Source: Streptomyces sedi
GTDB taxonomy: Bacteria; Actinomycetota; Actinomycetes; Streptomycetales; Streptomycetaceae
DNA length: 64,000 bases
Direction of reading: 5' to 3'
Assembly: GCF_006335015.1 (NCBI RefSeq)
Contig: NZ_VDGT01000006.1
Span: forward strand, 186,001-250,000
Shown: positions 26,711 to 34,402 of the stretch, piece by piece
Position numbering within the stretch: position 1 is the first letter of the stretch
Layout of the letters: every line of letters begins with the position of its first letter
Notes under the pieces: generated by a model
Database searches by the model: none
Seen by the model: only the letters and a program-made list of their open reading frames with translations
Told to the model about the DNA's origin: nothing
Translations under genes and position numbers: made by a program

Positions 26711-26753
26711 GGGGACCTGGGAGAGGGCAAAACTCCCGGGTCCCCCCTTTTTT
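26711..26753 (+). terminator. strong intrinsic terminator of the tRNA-like RNA
   Basis: 13-bp stem GGGGACCTGGGAG / CTCCCGGGTCCCC (one T-G pair), 9-base loop, then CC and six Ts. U-tailed terminators are rare in this genus and usually follow stable RNAs, so it marks the RNA's 3' end. Confidence 0.88.
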
Positions 26754-26828
26754 CGCCTTGCCTCGGGTGCGCGGGGAACCCCCTGGCCAACGGCCCGGCC
26801 GGTGGTCGACGCTGGGAGGATGACGAGC

Positions 26829-27299
26829 ATGTTGCGGATCATCGCGGGGGATGCCACCGAGCCGCAGGCGAAGGGGGCGAAGATCGTCGCCCATGTCTGC
26901 AACGACCGTGGCGGCTGGGGCAAGGGCTTCGTGCTGGCGCTGTCGAAGCGGTGGGCGGAGCCGGAACGGGACTACCGGCTCTGGTACCGGGGGCGGGCGG
27001 GGAACGACTTCGGGCTGGGCGCGGTGCGGCTGGTGCGGGTGCGGCCGGATCTCCAGGTGGCGAACATGATCGGTCAGCACGGGACGAAGACCGGCAGCAA
27101 CGGGCCGCCGATCCGTTACGAGGCGGTCGAACGTTGTCTGACCGTCGTCGCCGAGCGGGCGCTCGCCGAGGGGGCCTCCGTGCACATGCCCCGGATCGGC
27201 TGCGGCCTGGCCGGCGGGAAGTGGGAGCGGATCGAGCCGATCATCCAACGCACGCTGTGCGGGCGCGGGGTGCCGACCACCGTCTACGACCGGCCGTGA
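26829..27299 (+). CDS. macrodomain (ADP-ribose-binding) protein
   Basis: A 156-residue stand-alone macrodomain. Motifs are IAGDATEP, VAHVCNDRGGWGKGF (ADP-ribose loop 1) and PRIGCGLAGGKWERIEPII (loop 2). This subtype resembles phosphatases acting on ADP-ribose-1''-phosphate (Poa1-like) and de-ADP-ribosylases; I cannot choose between them. ATG 26829 has GGGAGG about ten bases upstream; ATG 26820 is closer to it than usual. It begins 75 bp after the RNA terminator, so it is transcribed separately or by read-through. Confidence 0.85.
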   Translation: MLRIIAGDATEPQAKGAKIVAHVCNDRGGWGKGFVLALSKRWAEPERDYRLWYRGRAGNDFGLGAVRLVRVRPDLQVANMIGQHGTKTGSNGPPIRYEAVERCLTVVAERALAEGASVHMPRIGCGLAGGKWERIEPIIQRTLCGRGVPTTVYDRP

Positions 27300-27357
27300 G
27301 CGCGTGAGCCGGCACTAGGCCGGGCGGGGGGTGATCGGCGATGATCGTCCGGATTGG

Positions 27358-27394
27358 GTCGCACGTCTGAGACCGTGTCGCACATCCGAGACCG
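27358..27394. repeat. tandem 18-bp direct repeat upstream of the glucosidase
   Basis: GTCGCACGTCTGAGACCG and GTCGCACATCCGAGACCG (16 of 18 identical) lie 19 bp apart, 40 bp before the GH13 gene. The spacing of almost two helical turns suits a regulator binding site on one DNA face. Confidence 0.5.
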
Positions 27395-27433
27395 CCGCGC
27401 GACGCGGCCCGCACCCCGCACGAAAGGTCCCGC

Positions 27434-29038
27434 ATGTCGCCCTTCCGCCCCGCCCCCAGCTGGCTGGCCGACGCCGTCCTGTACCAGATCTATCCGCAGA
27501 GCTTCGCCGACTCCGACGGTGACGGCATCGGCGACTTCGCCGGGGTCACCGCGCGTCTGGACCATCTGGCCTGGCTCGGGGTGAACACGGTCTGGCTCAA
27601 CCCCTGCTTCGCCTCCCCGTTCAACGACGCCGGCTACGACGTCTCGGACTACCTGCGGGTGGCGCCGCGCTACGGGACGCAGGATCAGCTGGCGGAGCTG
27701 GTGGAGGCCGCCGCGCGGCGTTCGATCCGGGTGATGCTCGACCTGGTGGCCGGGCACACCTCCGACCAACACGCCTGGTTCCAGGCGGCCGTCGACGACC
27801 CGGACGACGACCGCTACATCTGGACGGACCGGGCGGACGACGCGCTGCCGCCGGGGTTCGTCGCCTCGCCGGGGAGCCGGCCCGGCGGCTATCTGCCCAA
27901 CTTCTTCGACAGCCAGCCCGCGTTGAACTTCGGCTACGCCCGCCCGCACCCCGACGAGCCCTGGCGGCTTCCGGTGGACGCGCCCGGGCCCAGGGCCAAC
28001 CGGGAGGCGCTGCGCGAGGTGATGGACCACTGGCTCGGCCTGGGGCTGGCCGGCTTCCGGGTCGACATGGCGCACTCGCTGGTCAAGGACGACCCCGGCA
28101 TGGTGGCGACCGGCGCGCTCTGGAGCGAGCTGCGCGGCTGGCTGGACGAGGCGCACCCGCACGCCGCGCTGCTGGCGGAGTGGGGCGACCCGTCGACCTC
28201 GGTGCCGGCCGGCTTCCACTCGGACTTCTTCCTCCAGTTCGGCGGGCCGTCGGACGGGCTGCCGCTGCGTTCGCTGTGGAACAACGGGCAGGGCACCGTC
28301 GCCGAGCACTGGACGCAGGAGCACTGCTACTTCGACGCGGCGGGGCAGGCCTCGGCCGGCACGTTCGTCCAGGCCTGGGAGTCGGTGAGCGGTGCCGTCG
28401 GCGACAAGGGGTTCATCACGCTGCCCAGCGCCAACCACGACTTCTCGCGGCTGGCGACCGGCGACCGCACCGCCGAGCAGCTGCCGGCGGCGTTCGCCTT
28501 CCAGCTGACCTGGCCGACGCTGCCGGCGATCTACTACGGCGACGAGATCGGGATGCGCTACGTGCCCGACCTGCCGGACCACGAGGGCAGCCGGCTCGGC
28601 CCCCGCTACAACCGGGCCGGGTCCCGCACCCCGATGCAGTGGGACGGCTCCCCCAACGCCGGCTTCTCGACCGCGCCGGCCGACCGGTTGTATCTGCCGA
28701 TCGACCCGGACCCGCAGCGGCCCACGGTGGCGGCCCAACGGGCGGACGAGACGTCGCTGTTGCATCTGGTGCGGCGGCTGATCGCGCTGCGGCGCTCGCA
28801 TCCGGAGCTGGGCGCGCGGTGCGCGACGGAGGTCTTCCACACCGGCTACCCGCTGGTCTATCTGCGGGGTGACCGCTTTCTCGTGGTGGTCAACCCCCGT
28901 CGGGAGCGCGCCGAGTTCCCGCTGCCGAGGCCGGACATGGCGACCGCGCGGCCGGTGCTGGGCGAGGGCGTCACGGTGGACGGGAGCGGCGTCGCGGCGG
29001 CCGGCTTCGGCTACGCGGTGCTCGACCTGCGCGGCTGA
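27434..29038 (+). CDS. GH13 family alpha-glucosidase/trehalose-synthase-like enzyme
   Basis: A 534-residue cytosolic GH13 protein (no signal peptide) acting on small alpha-glucans or trehalose-like sugars. Conserved regions are VLYQIYPQSFADSDGDGIGD, the nucleophile Asp in GFRVDMAHSL, the general acid Glu in LLAEWGDP, and the third Asp in SANHDFSR. The C-terminal beta domain ends near GFGYAVLDLRG. The His of region I is in VAGHTSDQHAWF. ATG 27434. It is not clustered with the ABC importer but could act on its substrate. Exact specificity cannot be set from sequence. Confidence 0.88.
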   Translation: MSPFRPAPSWLADAVLYQIYPQSFADSDGDGIGDFAGVTARLDHLAWLGVNTVWLNPCFASPFNDAGYDVSDYLRVAPRYGTQDQLAELVEAAARRSIRVMLDLVAGHTSDQHAWFQAAVDDPDDDRYIWTDRADDALPPGFVASPGSRPGGYLPNFFDSQPALNFGYARPHPDEPWRLPVDAPGPRANREALREVMDHWLGLGLAGFRVDMAHSLVKDDPGMVATGALWSELRGWLDEAHPHAALLAEWGDPSTSVPAGFHSDFFLQFGGPSDGLPLRSLWNNGQGTVAEHWTQEHCYFDAAGQASAGTFVQAWESVSGAVGDKGFITLPSANHDFSRLATGDRTAEQLPAAFAFQLTWPTLPAIYYGDEIGMRYVPDLPDHEGSRLGPRYNRAGSRTPMQWDGSPNAGFSTAPADRLYLPIDPDPQRPTVAAQRADETSLLHLVRRLIALRRSHPELGARCATEVFHTGYPLVYLRGDRFLVVVNPRRERAEFPLPRPDMATARPVLGEGVTVDGSGVAAAGFGYAVLDLRG

Positions 29039-29044
29039 GCCTCC

Positions 29045-29071
29045 CCGGCGGGCCGGGCCACGGCCCGCCGG
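29045..29071. terminator. hairpin terminator after the GH13 gene
   Basis: Perfect 10-bp stem CCGGCGGGCC / GGCCCGCCGG with a 7-base loop starting seven bases after the stop codon. No T-run. Confidence 0.7.
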
Positions 29072-29110
29072 ACGACGGAGGAGCAGAACGGGAACGGGAA
29101 GAGGAGCACG

Positions 29111-29788
29111 GTGGGCGGGACCGGGGAGGCCGAACGGACGGCGCTGGCGTTGACCTTGGCGCTCACCTTCGTCACCGGCGTGGTGGACGCGGTGGGCTAC
29201 CTCGGCCTGGACCGGGTTTTCACGGGCAACATGACGGGGAACATCGTGATCCTCGGCATGGGCGCGGCGGGTTCCGACGAACTGCCGGTGCTCGGGCCGG
29301 CGTTGGCGCTGCTGGCGTTCGCGGGCGGGGCGCTGGTCGCGGGGGTGTCGCTGCGGGGCGCGCCGAGCGGTTGGGGGGCGCGGGTGACGGCGCTGCTGGG
29401 GGCGCAGACCGTGGTGTTGGGGGCGCTCGCCGTGGGGTTGGCGCTGGCCGGCGGGGAGCCCGACGGCGCGGCGCGGCCGGCGGTCGCGGCGGCGACGGCG
29501 GCGGCGATGGGCTGTCAGGCGGCCGTCGCCCGCCGGCTCGGGGTGGCGGGGATGACCACGGTGGTGGTCACCTCGACGCTGACCGGCTGGGCGGCCGAGT
29601 CGCTGCCGAGGGGCGGCCGGGGCGCGTTCGCCAACCGGGGGACGGCCGCGATCCTGGCGATCTTCCTGGGCGCGGTGGCGGGCGCCGTGCTGCTGAGGGC
29701 CACCGAACTCGCCGTGCCGATGGGGCTGGCCGCCGCGCTGTGCGGCGTGGTGGCGTGGGTGGGGCACCGCCGGGTGCGGGCCGTCTGA
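29111..29788 (+). CDS. DUF1275 (YoaK-type) membrane protein
   Basis: A 225-residue integral membrane protein with about six helices. The family signature is FVTGVVDAVGYLGLDRVFTGNMTGNIVILG. Function unknown for the family. GTG 29111 has GAGGAG upstream. It sits 72 bp after the GH13 gene, with a terminator hairpin between, so probably independent. Confidence 0.85.
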   Translation: MGGTGEAERTALALTLALTFVTGVVDAVGYLGLDRVFTGNMTGNIVILGMGAAGSDELPVLGPALALLAFAGGALVAGVSLRGAPSGWGARVTALLGAQTVVLGALAVGLALAGGEPDGAARPAVAAATAAAMGCQAAVARRLGVAGMTTVVVTSTLTGWAAESLPRGGRGAFANRGTAAILAIFLGAVAGAVLLRATELAVPMGLAAALCGVVAWVGHRRVRAV

Positions 29789-29879
29789 CCGCGCGCCCGG
29801 CGGGCTTAGGTCGCGCGGCGGAACGGGGTCGGGTCCCTGGCACGTGGTGCGGGTGGGGGGCGGCTGCCAGCCTGGGCGG

Positions 29880-30362
29880 ATGAACGACGCATGGCCGACA
29901 CACCTGGCCGTCGGGGCGCTGCGCTTCGCCCGTCCGACCGCCGGGTTCGACGAGACCCTGACCTTCTACCGCGACGACCTGGGGCTGCCGGTGCTCGCCG
30001 AGTGGCGGGGCAAGGAGGGTTGGGACGGCGCGGTGCTGGGCCTGCCCGGGGCCCCCGTGCACCTGGAGATCACCCACCACCCCGACTCGCCCCCGCCGCC
30101 GGCACCGCACCCGGAGAACCAGCTGGTGCTCTATCTGCGCGGCCCCGAGGCGCGGGACGCGGCGGCGGCGCGGCTGACCGCACGCGGCCACCGGCCGGTG
30201 GCCGGCCCGGACGACTACTGGCGCGCACGCGGCGCGGTGCTCTTCACCGACCCGGACGGCTGGCGGGTCGTGCTGGCGCCCTGGGTCTTCGGCGTCGACC
30301 CGGTGCCCCGACCGGCGTCCCGGGCGGTGCCCCGACCGGCGTCCCGAGCGGTGTCCGACTGA
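29880..30362 (+). CDS. VOC-family (glyoxalase-like) protein
   Basis: A 160-residue vicinal-oxygen-chelate protein. It shows HLAVGALRFARPTAGFDETLTFYRDDLGLPVLAEW, HLEITHHPDS and FTDPDGWRVVLAPW, which provide a typical metal-binding His/Glu set. The C-terminus ends in an 8-residue repeat (VPRPASRA twice) outside the fold. ATG 29880; function unknown. Confidence 0.85.
   Translation: MNDAWPTHLAVGALRFARPTAGFDETLTFYRDDLGLPVLAEWRGKEGWDGAVLGLPGAPVHLEITHHPDSPPPPAPHPENQLVLYLRGPEARDAAAARLTARGHRPVAGPDDYWRARGAVLFTDPDGWRVVLAPWVFGVDPVPRPASRAVPRPASRAVSD
30301..30348 (+). repeat. 24-bp tandem repeat at the VOC gene 3' end
   Basis: Two nearly identical 24-bp units (CGGTGCCCCGACCGGCGTCC plus four bases), then a partial third, in frame with the VOC gene. 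A slippage-type expansion of the C-terminal tail. Confidence 0.8.
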
Positions 30363-30473
30363 GAACGGTCCGGTGGGGTAACCGACCCCGCACACCGGGG
30401 CGTTGGCCGGCGGCCACGTCGCGGGGGGCGGGGTGGGACGTTTGGGCGGGGCGGAAACGGTCAGGCGATTGTC

Positions 30474-30764
30474 ATGGCCACACAAAGAGTAAAGACCGCT
30501 CCCCTGGCCCTGGGAATCGCCGTCGTCGCCAATGTCGCCGCCGGCATCATCGGCCTGTGGATACTGCTCTACCTCCTGGACGCCAACCCGCGGAACGACC
30601 TGGTCACCGTCTCCCACGACGTGTCACGGGCGCTGGCGTTCTGGTCGTACGACCTGTTCACCTTCGACAAGGAGTGGGTCCGGGTGGTCAGCGGCTACGG
30701 CGTGGCGGCCGTGACCTATCTGATCATCGGCAACCTGCTCGCCTCCCGGGTGCGGCGGATGTGA
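30474..30764 (+). CDS. small two-helix membrane protein
   Basis: 96-residue protein with hydrophobic segments at about residues 10-36 (LALGIAVVANVAAGIIGLWILLYLL) and 70-90 (VVSGYGVAAVTYLIIGNLLA), joined by a loop holding SHDVSRALAFWSYDLFTFDKEW. Family unknown. ATG 30474 has only a weak ribosome-binding site. Confidence 0.65.
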   Translation: MATQRVKTAPLALGIAVVANVAAGIIGLWILLYLLDANPRNDLVTVSHDVSRALAFWSYDLFTFDKEWVRVVSGYGVAAVTYLIIGNLLASRVRRM

Positions 30765-30801
30765 CGCCGGCGCGGCCCCGCCGGGCGCGTTCCGCGTTCC
30801 C

Positions 30802-31770
30802 TCAGGCGGGGCCGGCCAGCCGCAGCTGGCCCCTGAGCTCACGCTCACTGGCGTTGGCGCCGGTGCAGACCACGCCGACCCGCCGCCCGGCGAAACGTTC
30901 CGGGTGGGCCAGCAGCGCCGCGAGACCGGCCGCGCCCGCGCCCTCGGCGAGGGTGTGCGCGTCGCGCATCAGGACCCACTGGGCCTCGCTGATCCGCTCG
31001 TCGTCGACCAGCAGGAAGTCCGCCAACCTGGGCCCCATCAGCGCCTGGGTCAGGGCGAAGCCCGCGCCGGTCGCGAGCCCCTCGGCGCGGGTGCCGCTGG
31101 GCCGGGTCAGCAGCCGGCCGGCGCGCCACGAGTCGTGGGCGGCCGGGGACGCCGCCGCCTGCACGGCGATCACCTCGCAGCGCGGGGCGAGCGCCTCGGC
31201 CACCAGGCACGCGGCGGCGGCGCCACTGCCGCCGCCCACCGGGACCACCACGATCTCCAGGTCGGGCGCCTGCTCGAACATCTCCAGATAGGCCGTGGCG
31301 ACGCCCGCCACGAGCGCCGGCTCGTCCGCCGCGCTGACCAGCCGCATCCCGCGTTCCTCGGCCAGGCGCCGCGCGTGCTCGGCGGCCTCGCCCATGTCGG
31401 CGCCGGCCTCGATCAACTCGGCGCCCAGCGCGCGCACCGCGTCCGCCTTGCACGGGTTGGGGTCGACGGGCATCACGATCGCACAGGGCACGCCGTGCCT
31501 GCGGGCGGCGAAGGCCAGCGACTGGGCGTGGTTGCCCGTCGAGTAGCCGACGATCCCGGTGCGCCGCTCCTCGGCGCCGAGGCCCGCCAGCAGGTTGAGG
31601 CCGCCGCGCACCTTGAACGCGCCGGTCGGCTGCACGTTCTCGTGCTTGACCTGCACGGAGGCGCCGGTCGTGGCGTCGAGCGCCGGATAGTTCCACATCG
31701 GGGTGGGGGGCAGCTGGCCGGCGAGGACGCGGCGGGCCGCCAGCGCGTCGGAGATGGTCGGCTGGAGCAT
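30802..31770 (-). CDS. threonine/serine dehydratase-like PLP enzyme
   Basis: A 322-residue fold-type II PLP enzyme. The Schiff-base lysine is in PTGAFKVRGG, the phosphate-binding loop is VPVGGGSGAA, and STGNHAQSLA is the substrate loop. It resembles biosynthetic/catabolic threonine dehydratases without a regulatory ACT domain, and also EutB-type ectoine-catabolic dehydratases. I chose ATG 31770 (MLQPTISDALAARRVLAGQLPPTP); an upstream in-frame ATG is at 31806. Divergent from a LysR regulator that probably controls it. Confidence 0.85.
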   Translation of the reverse strand: MLQPTISDALAARRVLAGQLPPTPMWNYPALDATTGASVQVKHENVQPTGAFKVRGGLNLLAGLGAEERRTGIVGYSTGNHAQSLAFAARRHGVPCAIVMPVDPNPCKADAVRALGAELIEAGADMGEAAEHARRLAEERGMRLVSAADEPALVAGVATAYLEMFEQAPDLEIVVVPVGGGSGAAAACLVAEALAPRCEVIAVQAAASPAAHDSWRAGRLLTRPSGTRAEGLATGAGFALTQALMGPRLADFLLVDDERISEAQWVLMRDAHTLAEGAGAAGLAALLAHPERFAGRRVGVVCTGANASERELRGQLRLAGPA

Positions 31771-31887
31771 GTCCGCACTGTCCCACGGGCCGACGCATAG
31801 CTCCAATGCCGGTTTTCTTGGCTTTCATCGACGACATCTATGGGTGCTGGTCGCGGGCGGGGCGCGGGTGGTCTACGCTGCGCGGCC

Positions 31888-32811
31888 ATGTGGAACCTCA
31901 CCAGGTTGCGAGTGCTGGTCGCGGTGGCCAGGGAGGGCTCGGTGACCGGCGCCGCCGAGGCGCTGCACTACGCCCAGCCCTCCGTCAGCCACCATCTGGC
32001 GCGTCTTGAGTCCGAGGTCGGGGTGGTGCTGGTGCGCCGGGTGGGGCGCGGGGTGCTGCTGACGGACGCCGGCCGGCTGCTGGTGGCGCGGGCCGAGGAG
32101 ATCCTCGGCCGGGTGGAGTCGGCGCGCGCGGAGGTGGCGGCGCACGCCGGCCTGCGTACCGGGCGCGTGCGGCTGGCCGCGTTCCCCTCCTCGCTGGCCA
32201 CCCTGGTGCCGCCGGCCGCGGCCCGGCTGGCGGCCGAACACCCGGGTGTCGACCTGGCGTTGACGGAGGCCGAGCCGCCGGCGGCGCTGACCGCGCTGCG
32301 CAACGCGGACGTGGACGCGGCGCTGGTCTTCGCGCACGACGACCCGCCGCCCGGCGACCAGCGGACCGTGACGCTGACGCCCCTGCTGGAGGAGCCGCTG
32401 TATCTGGTGACGCGGGCCGGGGAGCCGGGGGCGGAGGCGGCGGCGCCCGCCTCGGCCGGGGAGCTGGCGGAGCACGCCGGGGACAGCTGGATCGCCGGCT
32501 GTGAGCGCTGCCGAGCGCATCTGGTGTCGGTCTGCGAACGGGCCGGCTTCTCGCCCAGGATCACCTTCGAGACGGACGACTACGTCGCGGTGCAGGCCCT
32601 GGTCGCCGCCGGGCTCGGGGTGAGCGTGGTGCCGGGGCTCGCCCTGGCGGCGCACCGCGACGCGCGGGTGCGGGCCGCGCCGCTGGTCGGCGAGATGCGG
32701 CGGGTGGCGCTCGCGGTTTACGGCTCCTCGCCGGCGCCCGAGCCGGTGCGGGCGTTCGCGGAGGTGCTGCGGGAGACGGTGACGGCGCAGCGGTGGCCCG
32801 CCGCGGAGTGA
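31888..32811 (+). CDS. LysR-family transcriptional regulator
   Basis: A 307-residue LTTR. The N-terminal winged helix reads LTRLRVLVAVAREGSVTGAA ... PSVSHHLARLE, and the periplasmic-binding-like effector domain is complete. ATG 31888 with the classical MWNLTRLRV start. It is divergent from the dehydratase, sharing a 117-bp less GC-rich promoter region, the standard arrangement for a local activator responding to the enzyme's substrate. Confidence 0.93.
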   Translation: MWNLTRLRVLVAVAREGSVTGAAEALHYAQPSVSHHLARLESEVGVVLVRRVGRGVLLTDAGRLLVARAEEILGRVESARAEVAAHAGLRTGRVRLAAFPSSLATLVPPAAARLAAEHPGVDLALTEAEPPAALTALRNADVDAALVFAHDDPPPGDQRTVTLTPLLEEPLYLVTRAGEPGAEAAAPASAGELAEHAGDSWIAGCERCRAHLVSVCERAGFSPRITFETDDYVAVQALVAAGLGVSVVPGLALAAHRDARVRAAPLVGEMRRVALAVYGSSPAPEPVRAFAEVLRETVTAQRWPAAE

Positions 32812-32828
32812 GCGCCGCGGCGCGGGCC

Positions 32829-32866
32829 GCGCCCGGCGGTCGCCCGAGGGGGCGGTCGCCGGGCGC
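32829..32866. terminator. bidirectional hairpin terminator between LysR and HtaA genes
   Basis: 16-bp stem (32829-32844 with 32851-32866, two G-T pairs) and a 6-base loop, between converging genes. No T-run. Confidence 0.75.
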
Positions 32867-32887
32867 GGGCCCCGGGAGGCGCCGGCG

Positions 32888-34402
32888 TCAGGCGAGGCGG
32901 CGCACCCGCGCGTAACGGACGGCGGCCAGGCCGCCGAGGGCGAGCGCGCCCGCCGCGCCGAGCAGCGCGGCCTCCTGGCTGCCCGCCCCCGTCGCGGCCA
33001 ACGCGCCCCCGCTCGCGCCCCCCTGGGGGCCGAGCCCGCCGGTCGCGCCGTCCGAGCCGCCGCCGTCGACGCCCCCTTCGCCGTCGGGCAGCCGGGCGTC
33101 CTCGCTGAGGGCCAGCGAGATGGAGACCGGGTCCAGCTCCTCCCCCGCCTCGTAGAAGCCGCCGAACGCCTCGGCGCCCTCGGCGGTCAGGGTCGCCGGC
33201 ACCCCGTCGAGGGCGAGGACGTCGCCCTCCGGGTTCAGCGCGTCGGCGGGGACGTCGAGTGCGGCGACGGTCAGGTCGGTGTACTCGGTGACCTCGCCGG
33301 AGTCGCGGTCCTTGGAGGAGACGTCCGCGACCAGGGCGCCCTCGCCGTTCTCCACCTCGACGCCGAACGCACTGAAGCGCAGGTCGAGTTGGCCCTCGTG
33401 GCCGGTGAACCGGACGCCTCCGGCGAAGGCGCTGTCCAGCGTGGCGGCCTCGGTGTCCAGGGCGCCGGTGGCGTCGGGGAAGCGGTAGCCGTCGGCCAGC
33501 TCGGTGGCACCGCCGGTCAGCGCGACCTCGCCGCCGGCGACGGGACCGGTGACATAGGAGCGGAAGGACTCCTTGACGCCCCAGTCCAGCCGTCCGTCCA
33601 CGATCGGCCCGGCAAGCGCTTCCGGCTCCTCTGAGCCGCCGGTCCCGCCCGTTCCTCCGGTCCCGCCCGTTCCTCCGGTTCCACCCGTTCCTTCGGAGCC
33701 CCCGGCCCCTTCGGTGCCCCCCGTGTCGCCGGGGTTCCCCGTGCCCGGGTCCTCCCCGCCGGCCGCAGGGGTGACGGTGAGGGTGGCCGGGTCCAGTTCC
33801 GTGCCCTCGTCGTACATCGGGGAACCGTTGTACGCGAACGCGGTGGCGCCGTCGGCCGTCAGCGTCGCCGGGATGTCGGCGAAGACCATCGCGCCGTCCT
33901 CGCCCCGGCCGGGGCTTGTCCCCGTCAGGTCGAGGGTGGCGAACGCGACGTCCTCCGTGGTGGCGCCCGCGACGGTGACGTCGGCCAGGATGCGCCCCTC
34001 GGTGCCCTCGGTGACGACCCGGAGATCGGCGAGCTTCAGGTCCAACGCGCCGTGGTGGCCGGTGAAGTGCACCGCCCCGTCGAACGCGGTGGTCACGCCG
34101 TGGGTGGCCAGGTCGTAGCTGCCGCTGCCGCCGGTGAAGCGGTAGCCGTTCTCCGTGGTCTCGGCGCCGGCGGAGACCTCGGCGCTGCCGCCGGCGATCG
34201 GACCGGTGAGGTAGCGGCGGAAGGACTCCTTGACGCCCCAGTCGAGTTGGCCGTCGGCGATCTCGATGACCTGGGCGGGCGCGCCGTCCTCGGCGACCGC
34301 CCGGCCGGCGAACGCGGTGGCGCTCAGCACGGTGGCGCAGGCGACGGCGAGCAGCGAGGCGCCTCGGCGCGCGGCGCGGGCGGGGTGGGTTCGGGTGGTC
34401 AT
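32888..34402 (-). CDS. htaA: HtaA-domain heme-binding surface protein with LAxTG sorting signal
   Basis: A 504-residue secreted protein with a Sec signal (residues 1-37) and two HtaA heme-binding domains (about 45-210 and 265-430). Each domain carries the signature DWGVKESFR-x-Y-TGP and F-x-GH-x-G-x-LDL, whose Tyr and His correspond to heme-contacting residues in corynebacterial HtaA. A Gly/Thr-rich repeat linker separates them. The C-terminus is LAATG (residues 468-472), hydrophobic segment, RR: a class E sortase signal for peptidoglycan anchoring. It overlaps the upstream HtaA gene by four bases and so shares its iron-boxed promoter. Confidence 0.9.
   Translation of the reverse strand: MTTRTHPARAARRGASLLAVACATVLSATAFAGRAVAEDGAPAQVIEIADGQLDWGVKESFRRYLTGPIAGGSAEVSAGAETTENGYRFTGGSGSYDLATHGVTTAFDGAVHFTGHHGALDLKLADLRVVTEGTEGRILADVTVAGATTEDVAFATLDLTGTSPGRGEDGAMVFADIPATLTADGATAFAYNGSPMYDEGTELDPATLTVTPAAGGEDPGTGNPGDTGGTEGAGGSEGTGGTGGTGGTGGTGGTGGSEEPEALAGPIVDGRLDWGVKESFRSYVTGPVAGGEVALTGGATELADGYRFPDATGALDTEAATLDSAFAGGVRFTGHEGQLDLRFSAFGVEVENGEGALVADVSSKDRDSGEVTEYTDLTVAALDVPADALNPEGDVLALDGVPATLTAEGAEAFGGFYEAGEELDPVSISLALSEDARLPDGEGGVDGGGSDGATGGLGPQGGASGGALAATGAGSQEAALLGAAGALALGGLAAVRYARVRRLA
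33639..33692 (-). repeat. three 18-bp tandem repeats encoding the Gly-Thr linker
   Basis: CCGGTCCCGCCCGTTCCT occurs twice exactly and once with two changes. On the minus strand it encodes GGTGGT repeats in the linker between the two HtaA domains. Confidence 0.85.

Noticed and set aside
26560..26753. tmRNA (one-piece or permuted)
   Set aside because: No mRNA-like tag frame or pseudoknots, and a full D arm and anticodon-type stem are present, unlike tmRNA.
26309..27307. Plus-strand open frame running through the tRNA-like RNA into the macrodomain gene
   Set aside because: It is out of frame with both flanking proteins and crosses the strong terminator; the RNA structure explains this DNA better.
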